A stretch of DNA of 64,000 nucleotides from Pyxidicoccus sp. MSG2 (GTDB taxonomy: Bacteria; Myxococcota; Myxococcia; Myxococcales; Myxococcaceae), in the NCBI RefSeq assembly GCF_026626705.1, contig NZ_JAPNKC010000001.1:7024001-7088000 (forward strand), written 5' to 3'. The notes beneath the pieces are model-generated. The model was given only the letters and a program-made list of their open reading frames with translations, was not told the origin of the DNA and ran no database searches. Made by a program: the position numbers and the translations under genes. Position 1 is the stretch's first letter; each line of letters begins with the position of its first letter. This document shows, piece by piece, positions 56,701 to 64,000 of the stretch.

Positions 56701-56930
56701 GCCACGAGGCCGAGGAAGCCCGCGGCCACGAAGAGCACCAGCGCCGCCGAGGCGCCCAGCATGCCGCCCTGCGCCCAGAGGTGCCGGCGCTGGCGGGTGC
56801 GCACCGCGGCGAGGAGGGCCTCCACCCCCGGCGAGCCCCGTCCGGTGGCCCGGAAAGCCGGCGCGGAAGGGGGCGGGGGAGGCGGGGGCGGCAGCTCGGG
56901 GCCTGGGGTCTGCGGGGTGTCGAGGTTCAC
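53787..56930 (-). CDS. DUF4175-type membrane protein
   Basis: This 1047-aa protein has a Pro-rich N-terminus, two transmembrane helices (about 52-75 and 82-104) and a third (about 186-206). A beta domain (about 225-440) follows. The rest, about 540-1010, is a long helical region very rich in Gln, Glu, Lys and Met (RRELANLVEQYKNKPDEE, QQLQQLAQQQGQLEQRAQ), with strong coiled-coil character. This is the DUF4175 layout. Such genes in many bacteria travel with MoxR-BatA clusters, present here at 34.7-38.7 kb. GTG 56930 follows AGGA. The MA-peptidase gene overlaps its stop. Confidence 0.85.
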   Translation of the reverse strand: MNLDTPQTPGPELPPPPPPPPSAPAFRATGRGSPGVEALLAAVRTRQRRHLWAQGGMLGASAALVLFVAAGFLGLVAPRLGGPVLWLALPVGVAVTCVFGLWLAKQQVGDDVRTARLVGQRRPELSLDVLAAVELKHERGPQAGWSSDLAGAFLQQMDTRVRTVDVRSVVDGRPVRRAALASGGVLLALAVLMVLVGGRWSAGMARIREVAKSPEAQAQAEPITGDIELTYRYPAYTGLAQRTVPGTNGEVSAPAGTEVLLKTRSDRAVERADVVVNGQAQPLKVTENRDLEGAFLAKQSGHYHFVFYGPRDKLLVTGPEIALNVEADKAPQVALMTPAMELEVDPGQKVTLKYEATDDYGLSGLALVFRTPGTQKETRVPLPREDGRRNRATFTWDLGTLKIQPGDRVTYYVEAQDNDAVEGPKKGVSRTQVLRVYSAAEHLRAALQKAEQLWGRMVDHLADRLEGPDRAKQKDPQAVAAAASVDTSGQQLMTDMRTLAQELARERDVPSELVSALSHISESLGSHISGTADFRRLYLRTQRARGEDWGTGNRLTAVVNEEVDEAEKDILYLESLLDRQKLEALQELAKQLANERRELANLVEQYKNKPDEESRQLVMEQIQQLKARINELMQRMAEMRKGIRDEHFNAEALNEMMKEQDLQSAMDEVEKLMREGKTDEALAKLQQLGMQMDEMLQNLDKENSEFGSEQHPELAEKFGKFMEELQSTVQEQQKVADQTRQLRDQARSQNRERLAEKGKAAKDELMRKVQQAQEDYKKLQPEQLNSRAARPLEEAQSELQNVENALKVNDFDLAAEAAARAEDAARQLSMMGEQQRQLDEMFGNPPEVRQQSANLAQRLERDAKNVEEVNKQLQSLFPPPGSQLSQQEKQQLQQLAQQQGQLEQRAQGLRQQMEEMQQMAPLFGEEATQQMEGVGQRMGEASQRMQGKDPGRGYGEQQAALEGLRQFQRQMQEGQKGGKGGLPLPMGSGARRQEGNGRDPRNQVELPDEDAFQAPKEFRKDLLDAMKQGAPEKYREQVKRYYEELVK

Positions 56931-57167
56931 GCTGTCCTGTCCGCTCAGTGACGAGCCAACCCGTGCCAGGGCGGCCTATTTCCCGATTCTCTAGCAGCCC
57001 GACGTCCGGCGCGAGGGCACCCGCTCCCAGGGACTCACGGGAGGGTGCCCACGGTGTCGGGCTTCGGAAGGAGGCGGAAGGGGGAGGGTCCGGGAGGCAA
57101 CGCGAGAAGAGGCCTGGCCCTTCCGGGGCGCCCCTCCCAGGGGCAGGGGAGGGGGGCGGGCGGCCGG

Positions 57168-57710
57168 TCAGCGCGTGGCGGGCTTCCGGGCGCCGTTCTC
57201 GCCGGGCTCGTCCTCCGGCATGGGGACGCCGCCCAATTCCTGCGCGAGCGCGGTGAGCACGTCCTGGGTGCAGAGGATGCGCGTGCGCGACATGCGCGAG
57301 AGGACGCGCTGCACGGCGGACTCCACCGTGCCCTCGGAGGGGATGTCGAGCGAGCGGCCCGTGTCGGTGAGGGCGAACAGCGCCTTGCGCCCGTCGAGCG
57401 GGTCCGACTTGCGCTCCAGCAGGCCCCGCTTCTCCAGGCGCTTGAGGACGCCGGTGAGGGTGCTGGGGTGGACGTGGAGAATCTGCGCGAGCGTGCCGGC
57501 GGTGATGCCGGGGAAGCGGCCCACCAGGCGCACGACCAGCCGCTGCGGGCCGGTGAGCCCGAGCGTGGACTCCATGCGCTTGGAGGTGGATTGGAGCCCG
57601 TGGTCCACGGCCCAGAGCAGGCGCATGAACTCGAGCACCTCTCCGAGCGGGGGGCCCTTGGGTCGCTCGCCTTCGTGCGGTGCCGGCTCGTCGCTGGCCG
57701 TGTCCTTCAT
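57168..57710 (-). CDS. MarR family transcriptional regulator
   Basis: This 180-aa winged-helix repressor has an acidic N-terminal tail. The DNA-binding part reads LTGPQRLVVRLVGRFPGITAGTLAQILHVHPSTLTGVLKRLEKRGLLERKSDPLDGRKALFALTDTG, the standard MarR core with wing DPLDGRK. The C-terminus has a helical dimerisation arm and an acidic tail. It lies between the C69 dipeptidase and the DUF4175 operon, all on the minus strand, and its target is unclear. A longer frame upstream overlaps the terminator of the previous gene and is rejected. Confidence 0.92.
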   Translation of the reverse strand: MKDTASDEPAPHEGERPKGPPLGEVLEFMRLLWAVDHGLQSTSKRMESTLGLTGPQRLVVRLVGRFPGITAGTLAQILHVHPSTLTGVLKRLEKRGLLERKSDPLDGRKALFALTDTGRSLDIPSEGTVESAVQRVLSRMSRTRILCTQDVLTALAQELGGVPMPEDEPGENGARKPATR

Positions 57711-57897
57711 GGGTACATCATCCTTCACCTGCCGCCTCCCTGTCTTCTCCAGTCGTTGGTGTTCCACGAGGTCTACCGCTTCACGACGTCCCCTGCTGAG
57801 CAAAATCCGTTGTCTGGTGGTCACCAGCAAGCGACGGGCCGGCCCTCTGCCTGCTGTGGGAGCCCCCGGGCGTCCCGGCCGCGCGGTTCTCAAGACG

Positions 57898-57932
57898 TAA
57901 AAAAGGCCCTCCCCGTGAGCCGGGAAGGGCCT
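57898..57932 (-). terminator. Rho-independent terminator of the C69 dipeptidase gene
   Basis: In the minus direction AGGCCCTTCCCGG pairs with CCGGG... GGGCCT around a short loop and is followed by TTTTTTA. It begins about 24 bases past the dipeptidase stop. This is the clearest intrinsic terminator in the window. Confidence 0.9.
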
Positions 57933-57955
57933 GGGGTGCGAAGCCGTGGGGCCGG

Positions 57956-59671
57956 CTACGGCGCCGGGGCCACGGTGGGCTTCGACCCGGGCTTCTGGGC
58001 CGGGGCGACGGGCGCGGCCGGAGCGGCCACGGGGGCGGGCTCCTCCTTCTTCGGCTCGGGCGGCATCTCCAGCGCCTTGCCCTTCTCCCTGGCAATCCGG
58101 CGGTACCACTCGTCGGAGTACTTCGGGTGGTTCACCTTGCCCTGCTCGTCGCGGACGTTGCCGTCGATGTACTTCACGAGCAGCGTCTCACCGAGCTTGC
58201 GCCAGCGGTTGTGGACCTTCTCGCCCTGCTTGACGGAGTAGTCCGTGAGGTACTTGCGCGCGTCTTCGGGGCTGCGCTTGTACAGCTCCATGGCGGCCTG
58301 CTCGATGGCGCCCTGGTCCGCGAGGAACTGGCCCTCCAGCGCGCCCTGCTCGCGCTGCACGTCCACGGACATGTCGCTCCAGCGCGCGTAGGCCTGGTTC
58401 GACACCCAGTTGAACACCCAGAAGGACGAGTCCCAGGAGAACTGGCCGCGGCTGGCCACGCCCTGGGCGAAGTTGTGCGGCACCTCGCGGATGCCCGCGT
58501 ACATCGGCGTGTAGACCGTCATGGACGTGTCATCCACGCCGAACCAGAGCACCCCGCCGATGGCGGACGGCATCGACGCGCGCATCTGCGCGACGAGCGA
58601 GAAGCCCGTCTGCTGCGTGGAGATGGCGCGCTCGTGGACGTACTTCTTCCCGTCCACCTCCCACGTCATCGGCCGCCAGCGGTAGGGCGCCGCGTACGGG
58701 CCCGCGCCCACGTCCTTCGTCATGTCCAGCGGCGTGCCCTCGAAGTGGTCTCTCATCAGCGCCATGGCGTCCTGCACGGACACTTCCTTGTCCGGCTTCA
58801 CCCACAGCGGCAGCCGCTTGCCCGGCGCCGAGCCGTCCGCGTACTCCGCACCCAGCTTCAGGGAGGGCGCCGCGCGGCGGAAGATGCTCCACACGCGCCC
58901 CTCGGAGAAGCGCTGCCCGCCGAAGTCGAGCGGGTGGTACGCGTCCGCGAAGCTGAAGTCCTTGTCCGCGCCCTTGAACCAGCCCTTCTCGCGGGCGAAG
59001 GAGATGACGTCCGGCGCGTAGAGCGTGTCCTGCGGCTCGTTGAGCGGGAACTTCGTGATGCGTGCCTGGTTGGCGTGCGCGGTGAGGTAGCCCTCGGGGA
59101 CCTTGCGGGCCACCCACACGGCGCCCTTCTGGCCCTTGCCCTTGCCAATCATCTCCAGCAGCCAGGCTTCCTTCGGGTCGGCGATGGAGAACGTCTCACC
59201 CGTGGAGGCGTAGCCGTGCTCGGCCACGAGGCTGGTCATCACCTGGATGGCCTCGCGCGCCGTCTTCGAGCGCTCCAGGGCGATGTAGATGAGCGAGCCG
59301 TAGTCGACGATGCCCGCGGGCCCTTCCAGCTCCTCGCGGCCCGTGAAGGTGGACTCGCCGATGGAGACCTGGTGCTCGTTCATGTTGCCGACCACCGAGT
59401 ACGTCTGGGCCGGCTGGGGAATCCGGCCGAGGAACTTGCCGGTGTCCCACTCGAGGATGTCGCGCATGGCGCCCGTCGCGTGGCGGCGAGCGGGCGTGTA
59501 GTACAGCTCGCCGTACAGCTCGTGCGCGTCCGCGGAGTAGGTCATCAGGGTGGCGCCATTCGCCGCGGCACCCTTGGACACCAGCATGCTGGTGCACGCG
59601 AGCACGGGCTGGGCAACCAGCGCGGCCGTGACGGGCAGCGCGGTGAGCAGATTCGCAATGCGTCGGTTCAT
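57956..59671 (-). CDS. C69 family dipeptidase (Ntn hydrolase)
   Basis: This 571-aa exported peptidase of the C69 (dipeptidase A) family has an N-terminal signal (1-25) ending PVLA. Cys26 follows at once (CTSMLVSKGA), the family's nucleophile after processing; the same Cys could in principle be lipidated (VLAC). Conserved pieces are LMTYSADAHELYGELYY, NEHQVSIGESTFTGREEL and FSIADPKEAWLLEMIGKG. The tail is Pro/Ala/Lys-rich. ATG 59671 is chosen, though no ribosome site is obvious. It ends with a strong terminator. Confidence 0.9.
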   Translation of the reverse strand: MNRRIANLLTALPVTAALVAQPVLACTSMLVSKGAAANGATLMTYSADAHELYGELYYTPARRHATGAMRDILEWDTGKFLGRIPQPAQTYSVVGNMNEHQVSIGESTFTGREELEGPAGIVDYGSLIYIALERSKTAREAIQVMTSLVAEHGYASTGETFSIADPKEAWLLEMIGKGKGQKGAVWVARKVPEGYLTAHANQARITKFPLNEPQDTLYAPDVISFAREKGWFKGADKDFSFADAYHPLDFGGQRFSEGRVWSIFRRAAPSLKLGAEYADGSAPGKRLPLWVKPDKEVSVQDAMALMRDHFEGTPLDMTKDVGAGPYAAPYRWRPMTWEVDGKKYVHERAISTQQTGFSLVAQMRASMPSAIGGVLWFGVDDTSMTVYTPMYAGIREVPHNFAQGVASRGQFSWDSSFWVFNWVSNQAYARWSDMSVDVQREQGALEGQFLADQGAIEQAAMELYKRSPEDARKYLTDYSVKQGEKVHNRWRKLGETLLVKYIDGNVRDEQGKVNHPKYSDEWYRRIAREKGKALEMPPEPKKEEPAPVAAPAAPVAPAQKPGSKPTVAPAP

Positions 59672-59763
59672 GGCGGCGGAGAGTACCAAGATGCCCCGGG
59701 TTGGCTACCGCTCCCGCAGGACGCCTCCCTGGCTGCTTCGCGTTGACGCGGTGTTGCACGACA

Positions 59764-59813
59764 GGGCCGCCGCTCCAGACCACGAGAGGAGCAGATATCC
59801 AGAGCGGCGGCCC
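59764..59813. terminator. 12-bp inverted repeat downstream of the ComEA-like gene
   Basis: GGGCCGCCGCTC (59764-59775) and GAGCGGCGGCCC (59802-59813) form an exact stem with a 26-base loop. It sits past the stop of the helix-hairpin-helix gene, before the C69 start on the same strand. No U-tract follows, so function as a terminator is tentative. Confidence 0.45.
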
Positions 59814-59840
59814 CTCATGCCGGGGTTTCCCTTCAGGTTC

Positions 59841-60200
59841 TCAGTTGTTCGTGGCGACCACCTCCTTTCCCTCGGGAGGGGCGGGCACCTGCTCCACCCT
59901 CAGGGTGGTAGGCCCCGCGAGCGCCAGGTGCGCCTTGAGCTTGAGGAACTTCTTCTTCCCGAAGCCCTTCACCCGAACCAGCTCCTCCACGCGCTGGAAG
60001 GGCCGCTTCTTGCGATGCTCGATGATGCGCTGCGCCGCCTTCTCACCGACGCCCGGCAGCAAATCCAACTGCTCCGCCGTGGCCTCGTTCAGGTTCACCG
60101 TGCCGGTGTACTGGGTGCGCAGCTTGCCGGCCTCCGCCACGCCGGGGCCGCACAGCAGCAGGCTCAACACCAGAGCCCCCATCGCCCCCAGGGCCCTCAC
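59841..60200 (-). CDS. ComEA-like helix-hairpin-helix DNA-binding protein
   Basis: This 119-aa protein has a hydrophobic signal or anchor (about 5-22). A double helix-hairpin-helix domain follows: VNLNEATAEQLDLLPGVGEKAAQRIIEHRKKRPFQRVEELVRVKGFGKKKFLKLKAHL, the ComEA type that binds DNA. In other bacteria such proteins hold incoming DNA during natural transformation. GTG 60200 overlaps the stop of the upstream small gene (GTGA). Confidence 0.9.
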   Translation of the reverse strand: MRALGAMGALVLSLLLCGPGVAEAGKLRTQYTGTVNLNEATAEQLDLLPGVGEKAAQRIIEHRKKRPFQRVEELVRVKGFGKKKFLKLKAHLALAGPTTLRVEQVPAPPEGKEVVATNN

Positions 60201-60445
60201 GAGTGGCCCCCCACCGGCATCGAATCCAGGCCCGGCTCGCCCGCGTACCGGCTGCCCGCCGCCGCCGTGTCCCGCTTCTCCGCCGCCTCGCGCACGTGCA
60301 GCTTCCCGTCCAGCGGCAGCACATCCAGCAACACGTTCAGCGAGCCATCCTTGTTCACGAAGGCGCTCCCCGCCCGTACCCAGATGCTCCCGCCCTTGCC
60401 CTCGCGAATGGAGAACACCGCCAACCGCTTCCCCGCCGTCAGCAT
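60197..60445 (-). CDS. Small conserved-type protein upstream of comEA-like gene
   Basis: This 82-aa protein contains the stretch SIWVRAGSAFVNKDGSLNVLLDVLPLDGKLHVRE, a compact beta pattern. ATG 60445 follows GGAGG at ideal spacing; the frame opens at GTG 60460 with a worse site. Its stop overlaps the start of the ComEA-like gene, so the two are coupled. Function unknown; a nucleic-acid-related role is suggested only by the neighbour. Confidence 0.7.
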   Translation of the reverse strand: MLTAGKRLAVFSIREGKGGSIWVRAGSAFVNKDGSLNVLLDVLPLDGKLHVREAAEKRDTAAAGSRYAGEPGLDSMPVGGHS

Positions 60446-60714
60446 CAACCACCTCCACACTCCTCACCGCGCCACCACGGCGCGGCCGCCTCGTCAGCTC
60501 GACCGCCTGAGGTCGCTCGCACCATGAGCAGCCGGCGTGCCAGCGCGGCCCTCCTCGGGGACACGCACCACGCACCGTGCACGCTCGCGAAAACCGTCCC
60601 ACCGCGAGGACGGGCGCGGATGCTCCAGTGGCTTCTCAGGGGGCAAGAGCGGGCTTCATCCCGTCCGCTGCTCATGGGAGAGTCCCCTCGTCCCGTATTC
60701 TCCAAGGTGCCCGA

Positions 60715-61983
60715 GTGAACCGCTCCGTCCTCGCTTCCGTGCTCCTGTTGGGGGCTCCCGCCCTCGCCGCGGCGCCCACTGCTCCCGCCGCGCCCACGCA
60801 GGTCTCCGCGAAGGCCCGCGCCGTCCACGAGTCCGCGCTCATCATCGACACCCACGTGGACACGCCGCTGCGGATGCTCGAGGAGGGCTTCGACCTGGGC
60901 TCCAAGCCGCCCAACGGCGTGGGCCACCTGGACCTCACCCGCGCCCGCGCCGGCAACCTGGGCGCCGCCTTCTTCTCCATCTGGGTGGAGCCCAAGGAGT
61001 TCGCCGGCCAGTACACCCACCGCGCCCTGCGCCTCATGGACGCCGTGCTCCAGCAGGTGGAGCGCCACCCGGACGAGATGGTGGTGGCCCTCTCCTCGAA
61101 GGACATCGTCGCCGCGCGCAGTGGCAAGCAGAAGAAGCTCGCCACGCTGATGGGCGTCGAGGGCGGCCACGCCATCCAGAACGACCTGGGCGTGCTGCGC
61201 GACTTCTACCGCCTGGGCGTGCGGTACATGACGCTCACCTGGTCCAACACCAACGAGTGGGCTGACTCGTCCGGCGACATCAACGACGCCAACGTGAAGC
61301 ACCACGGCGGCCTCACCGACTTCGGCCGCGACGTCGTGCGCGAGATGAACCGGCTGGGCATGCTCGTGGACATCTCCCACGTGGCCGACTCCACCTTCTT
61401 CGACGTGATGAAGGTGACGAAGGCGCCTGTGATTGCGTCACACTCGTCCGCCCGCGCGCTGACGGACCACCCGCGCAACATGACCGACGAGATGCTCAAG
61501 GCCGTCGCCGCCAATGGCGGAGTCGTGATGGTCAACTTCTTCTCCGCCTTCATCGACGACGACTTCCGCAAGGGCTACGCCGCCATGGCCCCCGAGCGGA
61601 AGACCGCCACCGAGGCGCTGGAGGCCCGGAACAAGGACAAGGACCCCGCCACGCAGTTCCGCCTGTCCCAGGCGGCGGACTGGGAGTGGGCGGCGAAGGT
61701 GAAGCGGCCTCCGCTCGACGCGCTCATCAACCACATCGACCACATCGCCAAGGTGGCCGGCGTGGACCACGTGGGGCTGGGCTCGGACTTCGACGGCATC
61801 ACCTCCACGCCCGAGGGCATCGACTCCGTGGCCGACCTGCCCCGCATCACCGAGGCCCTCATGGCCCGGGGCTACACCCGCGAGCAGCTCCACAAGATTC
61901 TCGGTGGCAACCTGCTGCGCGTCTTCCGTGAGACCGAGCGCGTCAGCCGCGAGCTGCGCGCGGCCCCGAGCGCACAGCGTTGA
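60715..61983 (+). CDS. Membrane dipeptidase (M19, renal dipeptidase type)
   Basis: This 422-aa exported dipeptidase has a signal peptide (about 1-20). The amidohydrolase-fold metal ligands are H47 and D49 in DTHVD, E149 in MGVEGG, and later His in ISHVAD and SHSSARAL. The characteristic GLGSDFDGI and NLLRVFRE motifs are present. It hydrolyses dipeptides and D-amino-acid-containing peptides in the family. GTG 60715 has a weak AAGGTG. Upstream is the divergent small-protein/comEA operon. Confidence 0.92.
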   Translation: MNRSVLASVLLLGAPALAAAPTAPAAPTQVSAKARAVHESALIIDTHVDTPLRMLEEGFDLGSKPPNGVGHLDLTRARAGNLGAAFFSIWVEPKEFAGQYTHRALRLMDAVLQQVERHPDEMVVALSSKDIVAARSGKQKKLATLMGVEGGHAIQNDLGVLRDFYRLGVRYMTLTWSNTNEWADSSGDINDANVKHHGGLTDFGRDVVREMNRLGMLVDISHVADSTFFDVMKVTKAPVIASHSSARALTDHPRNMTDEMLKAVAANGGVVMVNFFSAFIDDDFRKGYAAMAPERKTATEALEARNKDKDPATQFRLSQAADWEWAAKVKRPPLDALINHIDHIAKVAGVDHVGLGSDFDGITSTPEGIDSVADLPRITEALMARGYTREQLHKILGGNLLRVFRETERVSRELRAAPSAQR

Positions 61984-62058
61984 GCGATGGCCGTGGCGAC
62001 GAGCGGCACGACATCGTGGGGCTTCCCCGCTCCGCCCGCGGGCGTTAGCGTCCGCGCC

Positions 62059-62730
62059 ATGGCATCGGGCATCAGGTGGCTTCGGCTCGTAGGGGTGGTG
62101 GCGCTCCTCGTCGGTTCCGGCTCGCGGGCCGAGGAGACTCCGCCTCCACCCGTGGAGGACGCCCCCACGGCTCCGGAGGCAGCGCCGGAGGGCGCGTCCG
62201 TGCAGTGGCAGCTCATGGTGGGCGCCCAGGCCGCGCTGGATGGGTACACCTCGACGGGCCATCAGGGCCTGCTGCTCGGCTCCGGCTGGGAGGGCCAGCT
62301 CCTGCGCCTGCGCTTCCAGTTCCTCGCGGGCGTGCCGGACAACATCTTCGACGACCGGACCCAGGTGCGGTTGGAGCAGTACACCTTCGGCTTCTGGCTG
62401 GACACGCCGGTGCTGCGCTCCGGGCCGCTGCGGTGGGGCGTGGGCGCGGGGGCGGGCCTGCTCGTCTTCGCGCGGACCACCTTCGCGCTGTTCCGGGGCG
62501 TCGAGGCCACCAGTCCGCGCTTCATCCCCGCGCTCCTCGCCGGCCCCGATACCTCCGTGCGCTGGCGCCTGTCGCGGCGCTTCGCGGTGGAGGGCTCCGC
62601 CGCCATGGACCTCGTCCTGGGCCGGCCCGTCCTGGGCTACGTGGACAGGAACCGGGAGAACTTCGTCCCGCTGCACGATGGCTGGGCCGTGCGGCCGCGG
62701 CTGACGGTCGCGTTCATGATTCTTCCGTGA
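62059..62730 (+). CDS. Putative outer-membrane protein
   Basis: This 223-aa protein has a signal peptide (about 1-24) and a Pro/Glu/Ala linker. About eight amphipathic strands follow (LMVGAQAALDGY, LRLRFQFLAGVP, RLEQYTFGFWLD, WGVGAGAGLLVF, AVEGSAAMDLVLG), ending RLTVAFMILP, in the style of small barrels. It follows the M19 dipeptidase by 75 bases on the same strand. Family not recognised. Confidence 0.65.
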   Translation: MASGIRWLRLVGVVALLVGSGSRAEETPPPPVEDAPTAPEAAPEGASVQWQLMVGAQAALDGYTSTGHQGLLLGSGWEGQLLRLRFQFLAGVPDNIFDDRTQVRLEQYTFGFWLDTPVLRSGPLRWGVGAGAGLLVFARTTFALFRGVEATSPRFIPALLAGPDTSVRWRLSRRFAVEGSAAMDLVLGRPVLGYVDRNRENFVPLHDGWAVRPRLTVAFMILP

Positions 62731-62768
62731 GTGGCGCTCCCTTTCCGGCTGCGCGAGAGTGACAGGCG

Positions 62769-63104
62769 ATGAACCGGACCTCCAACGTGCCGAGCTTCTG
62801 TTTCCGCTGGTGCCCCACCCTCAGCCCTCGAGGCTTGCTCCTCGCGGGGCTCCTGGCGTGTGTGGGGGGCTGTGCCGTGGAGGACCCGGTGGCTCGCATC
62901 ATCGTCCTGGACGCGGGCTCCGGCCCCCTGTTCATCGGGGACGAGGGGCCCGAGGCGGAATGGCTCCCCCCCGAAGAGGGCGTGCTCCCGGACTGCGCCC
63001 CGGGAGCGCCGGACGTGGGCGCACCGTGTGTCGACGAAGGCGTGGGTGGGTGCGAATCCCACGGTGGGCTGGCGCGTCAGGGCCCTTGTGTCCTACGAAA
63101 ATGA
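62769..63104 (+). CDS. Small lipoprotein, unknown function
   Basis: This 111-aa protein has a lipoprotein signal with Cys near residue 35 (ACVGGC) and an acidic Pro/Gly-rich mature part with four Cys. It has no recognised domain. ATG 62769 follows ACAGG. It could be shorter, since M at other positions is possible. Confidence 0.55.
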   Translation: MNRTSNVPSFCFRWCPTLSPRGLLLAGLLACVGGCAVEDPVARIIVLDAGSGPLFIGDEGPEAEWLPPEEGVLPDCAPGAPDVGAPCVDEGVGGCESHGGLARQGPCVLRK

Positions 63105-63179
63105 ACGGGAGGGGGTGTCCGGACGGAACCCCCATGCACAGGTTCGCTCCGCGTTTGTTCGCGCTGGAGGAACGTGCCG

Positions 63180-63707
63180 GTGCTCCATCGCCTGTCCACC
63201 CTGACCTCCCAGTTGCTGGTCGACCGTGAGGCCCTGCTGCGCACCCTCCACTGGCCCGTGCTGGTGTGGGAGTCCGTGCCCGCGCTGCCGACGTCCGTGG
63301 CGCGCACGGAGCGACTGACGCAGACGGGGCGGCGGCCCCAGGCCCGCTCCATGGAGCCGCTCGTCTTCGAGGTGCGCCCGCGTCCGCGCGACAGCGGCAC
63401 CGAGGTGACGGTGGGCCGGAGCCCGGAGTGCGACATCGTCCTGTCGGAGCCCACCGTGTCACGCATGCACGCGCGTTTCCGGCGCGAGCCGCACACCGGC
63501 ATGTGGAGCGTCACGGACCTGGAGAGCCACAACGGGACGTTCCAGGGGGGCGTGTTGATAGTCCCCGGCCGGTCGGCGCCGCTCTTCCAGCGGGACTCGC
63601 TGCGGCTGGGCGGAGTGGAGCTGGTGTTCCTCCAGGCGTGCGCCTTCGAGCACTACGTGCGCACGTCGGGGCTGCGCTCCCCGGCTCGCTTGACGCGAGG
63701 GGGGTGA
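63180..63707 (+). CDS. FHA domain protein
   Basis: This protein of about 175 aa has one FHA domain (about 60-150) with the phosphothreonine-reading motif VGRSPECDIVLSEPTVSRMHARF and the final NGTF strand. The N-terminal 55 residues are helical with no signal peptide. Its partner is probably a Ser/Thr kinase. Starts at GTG 63174 or 63180; GGAGG at 63166-63170 sits better for 63180. Confidence 0.8.
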   Translation: MLHRLSTLTSQLLVDREALLRTLHWPVLVWESVPALPTSVARTERLTQTGRRPQARSMEPLVFEVRPRPRDSGTEVTVGRSPECDIVLSEPTVSRMHARFRREPHTGMWSVTDLESHNGTFQGGVLIVPGRSAPLFQRDSLRLGGVELVFLQACAFEHYVRTSGLRSPARLTRGG

Positions 63708-63720
63708 CCCCCTAGAAGGG

Positions 63721-63945
63721 GTGCGCCCTTGGGTGCCCATGTCGGGCTTTCAAGAGGGAAGCCGGTGCGAATCCGGCGCGGTCCCGCCACTGTGAACGGG
63801 CAGCCCTGAGGTCAGGGCCGGGGACTTCGGTCAGTCGCCACTCCGGCAGCGGCCTCGCGGCGCTCCGGGGGAAGGCGGAAGGCCCCTTCCGGAACGGCGC
63901 GGCGTGCGCCGGACTCCGGAGCCCGTCAGCCAGGAGACCTGCCCA
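63721..63945 (+). promoter_or_regulatory. Cobalamin (B12) riboswitch
   Basis: The conserved core GCCGGTGCGAATCCGGC followed by GCGGTCCCGCCACTGTGA lies at 63761-63795. The B12-box element CAGCCAGGAGACCTGCC is at 63927-63943. Spacing and order match the adenosylcobalamin riboswitch, which shuts off cobalamin uptake or synthesis genes when B12 is plentiful. The regulated gene starts beyond base 64000, so its identity is not visible; a B12 receptor or cobalamin-biosynthesis gene is typical. Confidence 0.92.
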
Positions 63946-64000
63946 GGGGTTCGACCGTGCTTTCACCGGCGCGGGCGGGTGGCCTTCTCTCTTCGATGGA

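Noticed and set aside
63712..63966. Minus-strand reading frame across the end of the window
   Set aside because: It lies over the cobalamin riboswitch and has no domain or start support.

Overview
This 64 kb window is chromosomal DNA from a high-GC, Gram-negative, predatory-type bacterium. It is almost certainly a myxobacterium of the Myxococcus/Corallococcus/Pyxidicoccus kind. The evidence is very GC-rich coding sequence, eukaryote-like Ser/Thr kinases, an FHA-sigma54 activator, a myxobacterial-type PilZ domain, many lipoproteins, and a high density of secreted or lipid-anchored peptidases. I see no transposase, integrase, phage gene, CRISPR array, tRNA or rRNA. About fifty genes sit on both strands in short operons.

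Layout. 0-7.9 kb: a truncated trypsin-like lipoprotein and an M57-type metalloprotease, a lipoprotein, a large Ser/Thr kinase with a TPR-type C-terminus, a duplicated EF-hand-like protein and an FHA-sigma54 activator. 8-13 kb: a C39-like peptidase and two tandem, translationally coupled MuiA/DUF4139 proteins. 13-24 kb: a HECGH metalloprotease-like protein, two methyltransferases, a 1314-aa surface protein with four DUF4082-like modules and a deacetylase-like end, a lipoprotein metalloprotease, a membrane protein and an NHL-type lipoprotein. 24-31 kb: an AIM24 protein followed by a patch of gene decay. The patch holds an O-antigen-ligase remnant, a large regulatory-domain repeat protein, a C-terminal scrap of a second such protein, a beta-lactamase-fold hydrolase, and a Ser/Thr kinase that has lost its catalytic core in frame. 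31-38.7 kb: an AraC regulator, an outer-membrane barrel, a GAF histidine kinase and the MoxR-DUF58-BatA operon. 39-43.5 kb: a propeller lipoprotein, an enoyl-CoA hydratase, MltG and a polytopic membrane protein. 43.6-49.3 kb: a PilZ-Hsp70 fusion followed by a FliB-type protein, a TerB-like protein and a DsbA/FrnE-type thiol oxidoreductase. 49.5-64 kb: an S9 peptidase, a Cys-rich lipoprotein, the DUF4175/MA-peptidase pair, a MarR regulator, a C69 dipeptidase, a ComEA-like helix-hairpin-helix protein, a membrane dipeptidase, small envelope proteins, an FHA protein, and a cobalamin riboswitch whose target gene lies beyond the window.

Most notable observation. The DsbA/FrnE-family gene at 48687-49307 (minus strand) has an in-frame UGA exactly where the first active-site cysteine (CPWC) should be. 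It is preceded by a good start and ribosome binding site. An 8-bp stem with a GUG loop lies 21 nt downstream. This is the pattern of a selenoprotein (UPWC) with a bacterial SECIS element. Ordinary gene calling would start the protein after the UGA and lose the active site. Other points of interest are the PilZ-Hsp70 fusion next to a FliB-type gene in a lineage without flagella, the in-frame-deleted kinase, and a 14-bp inverted repeat that would fold over a methyltransferase start codon.
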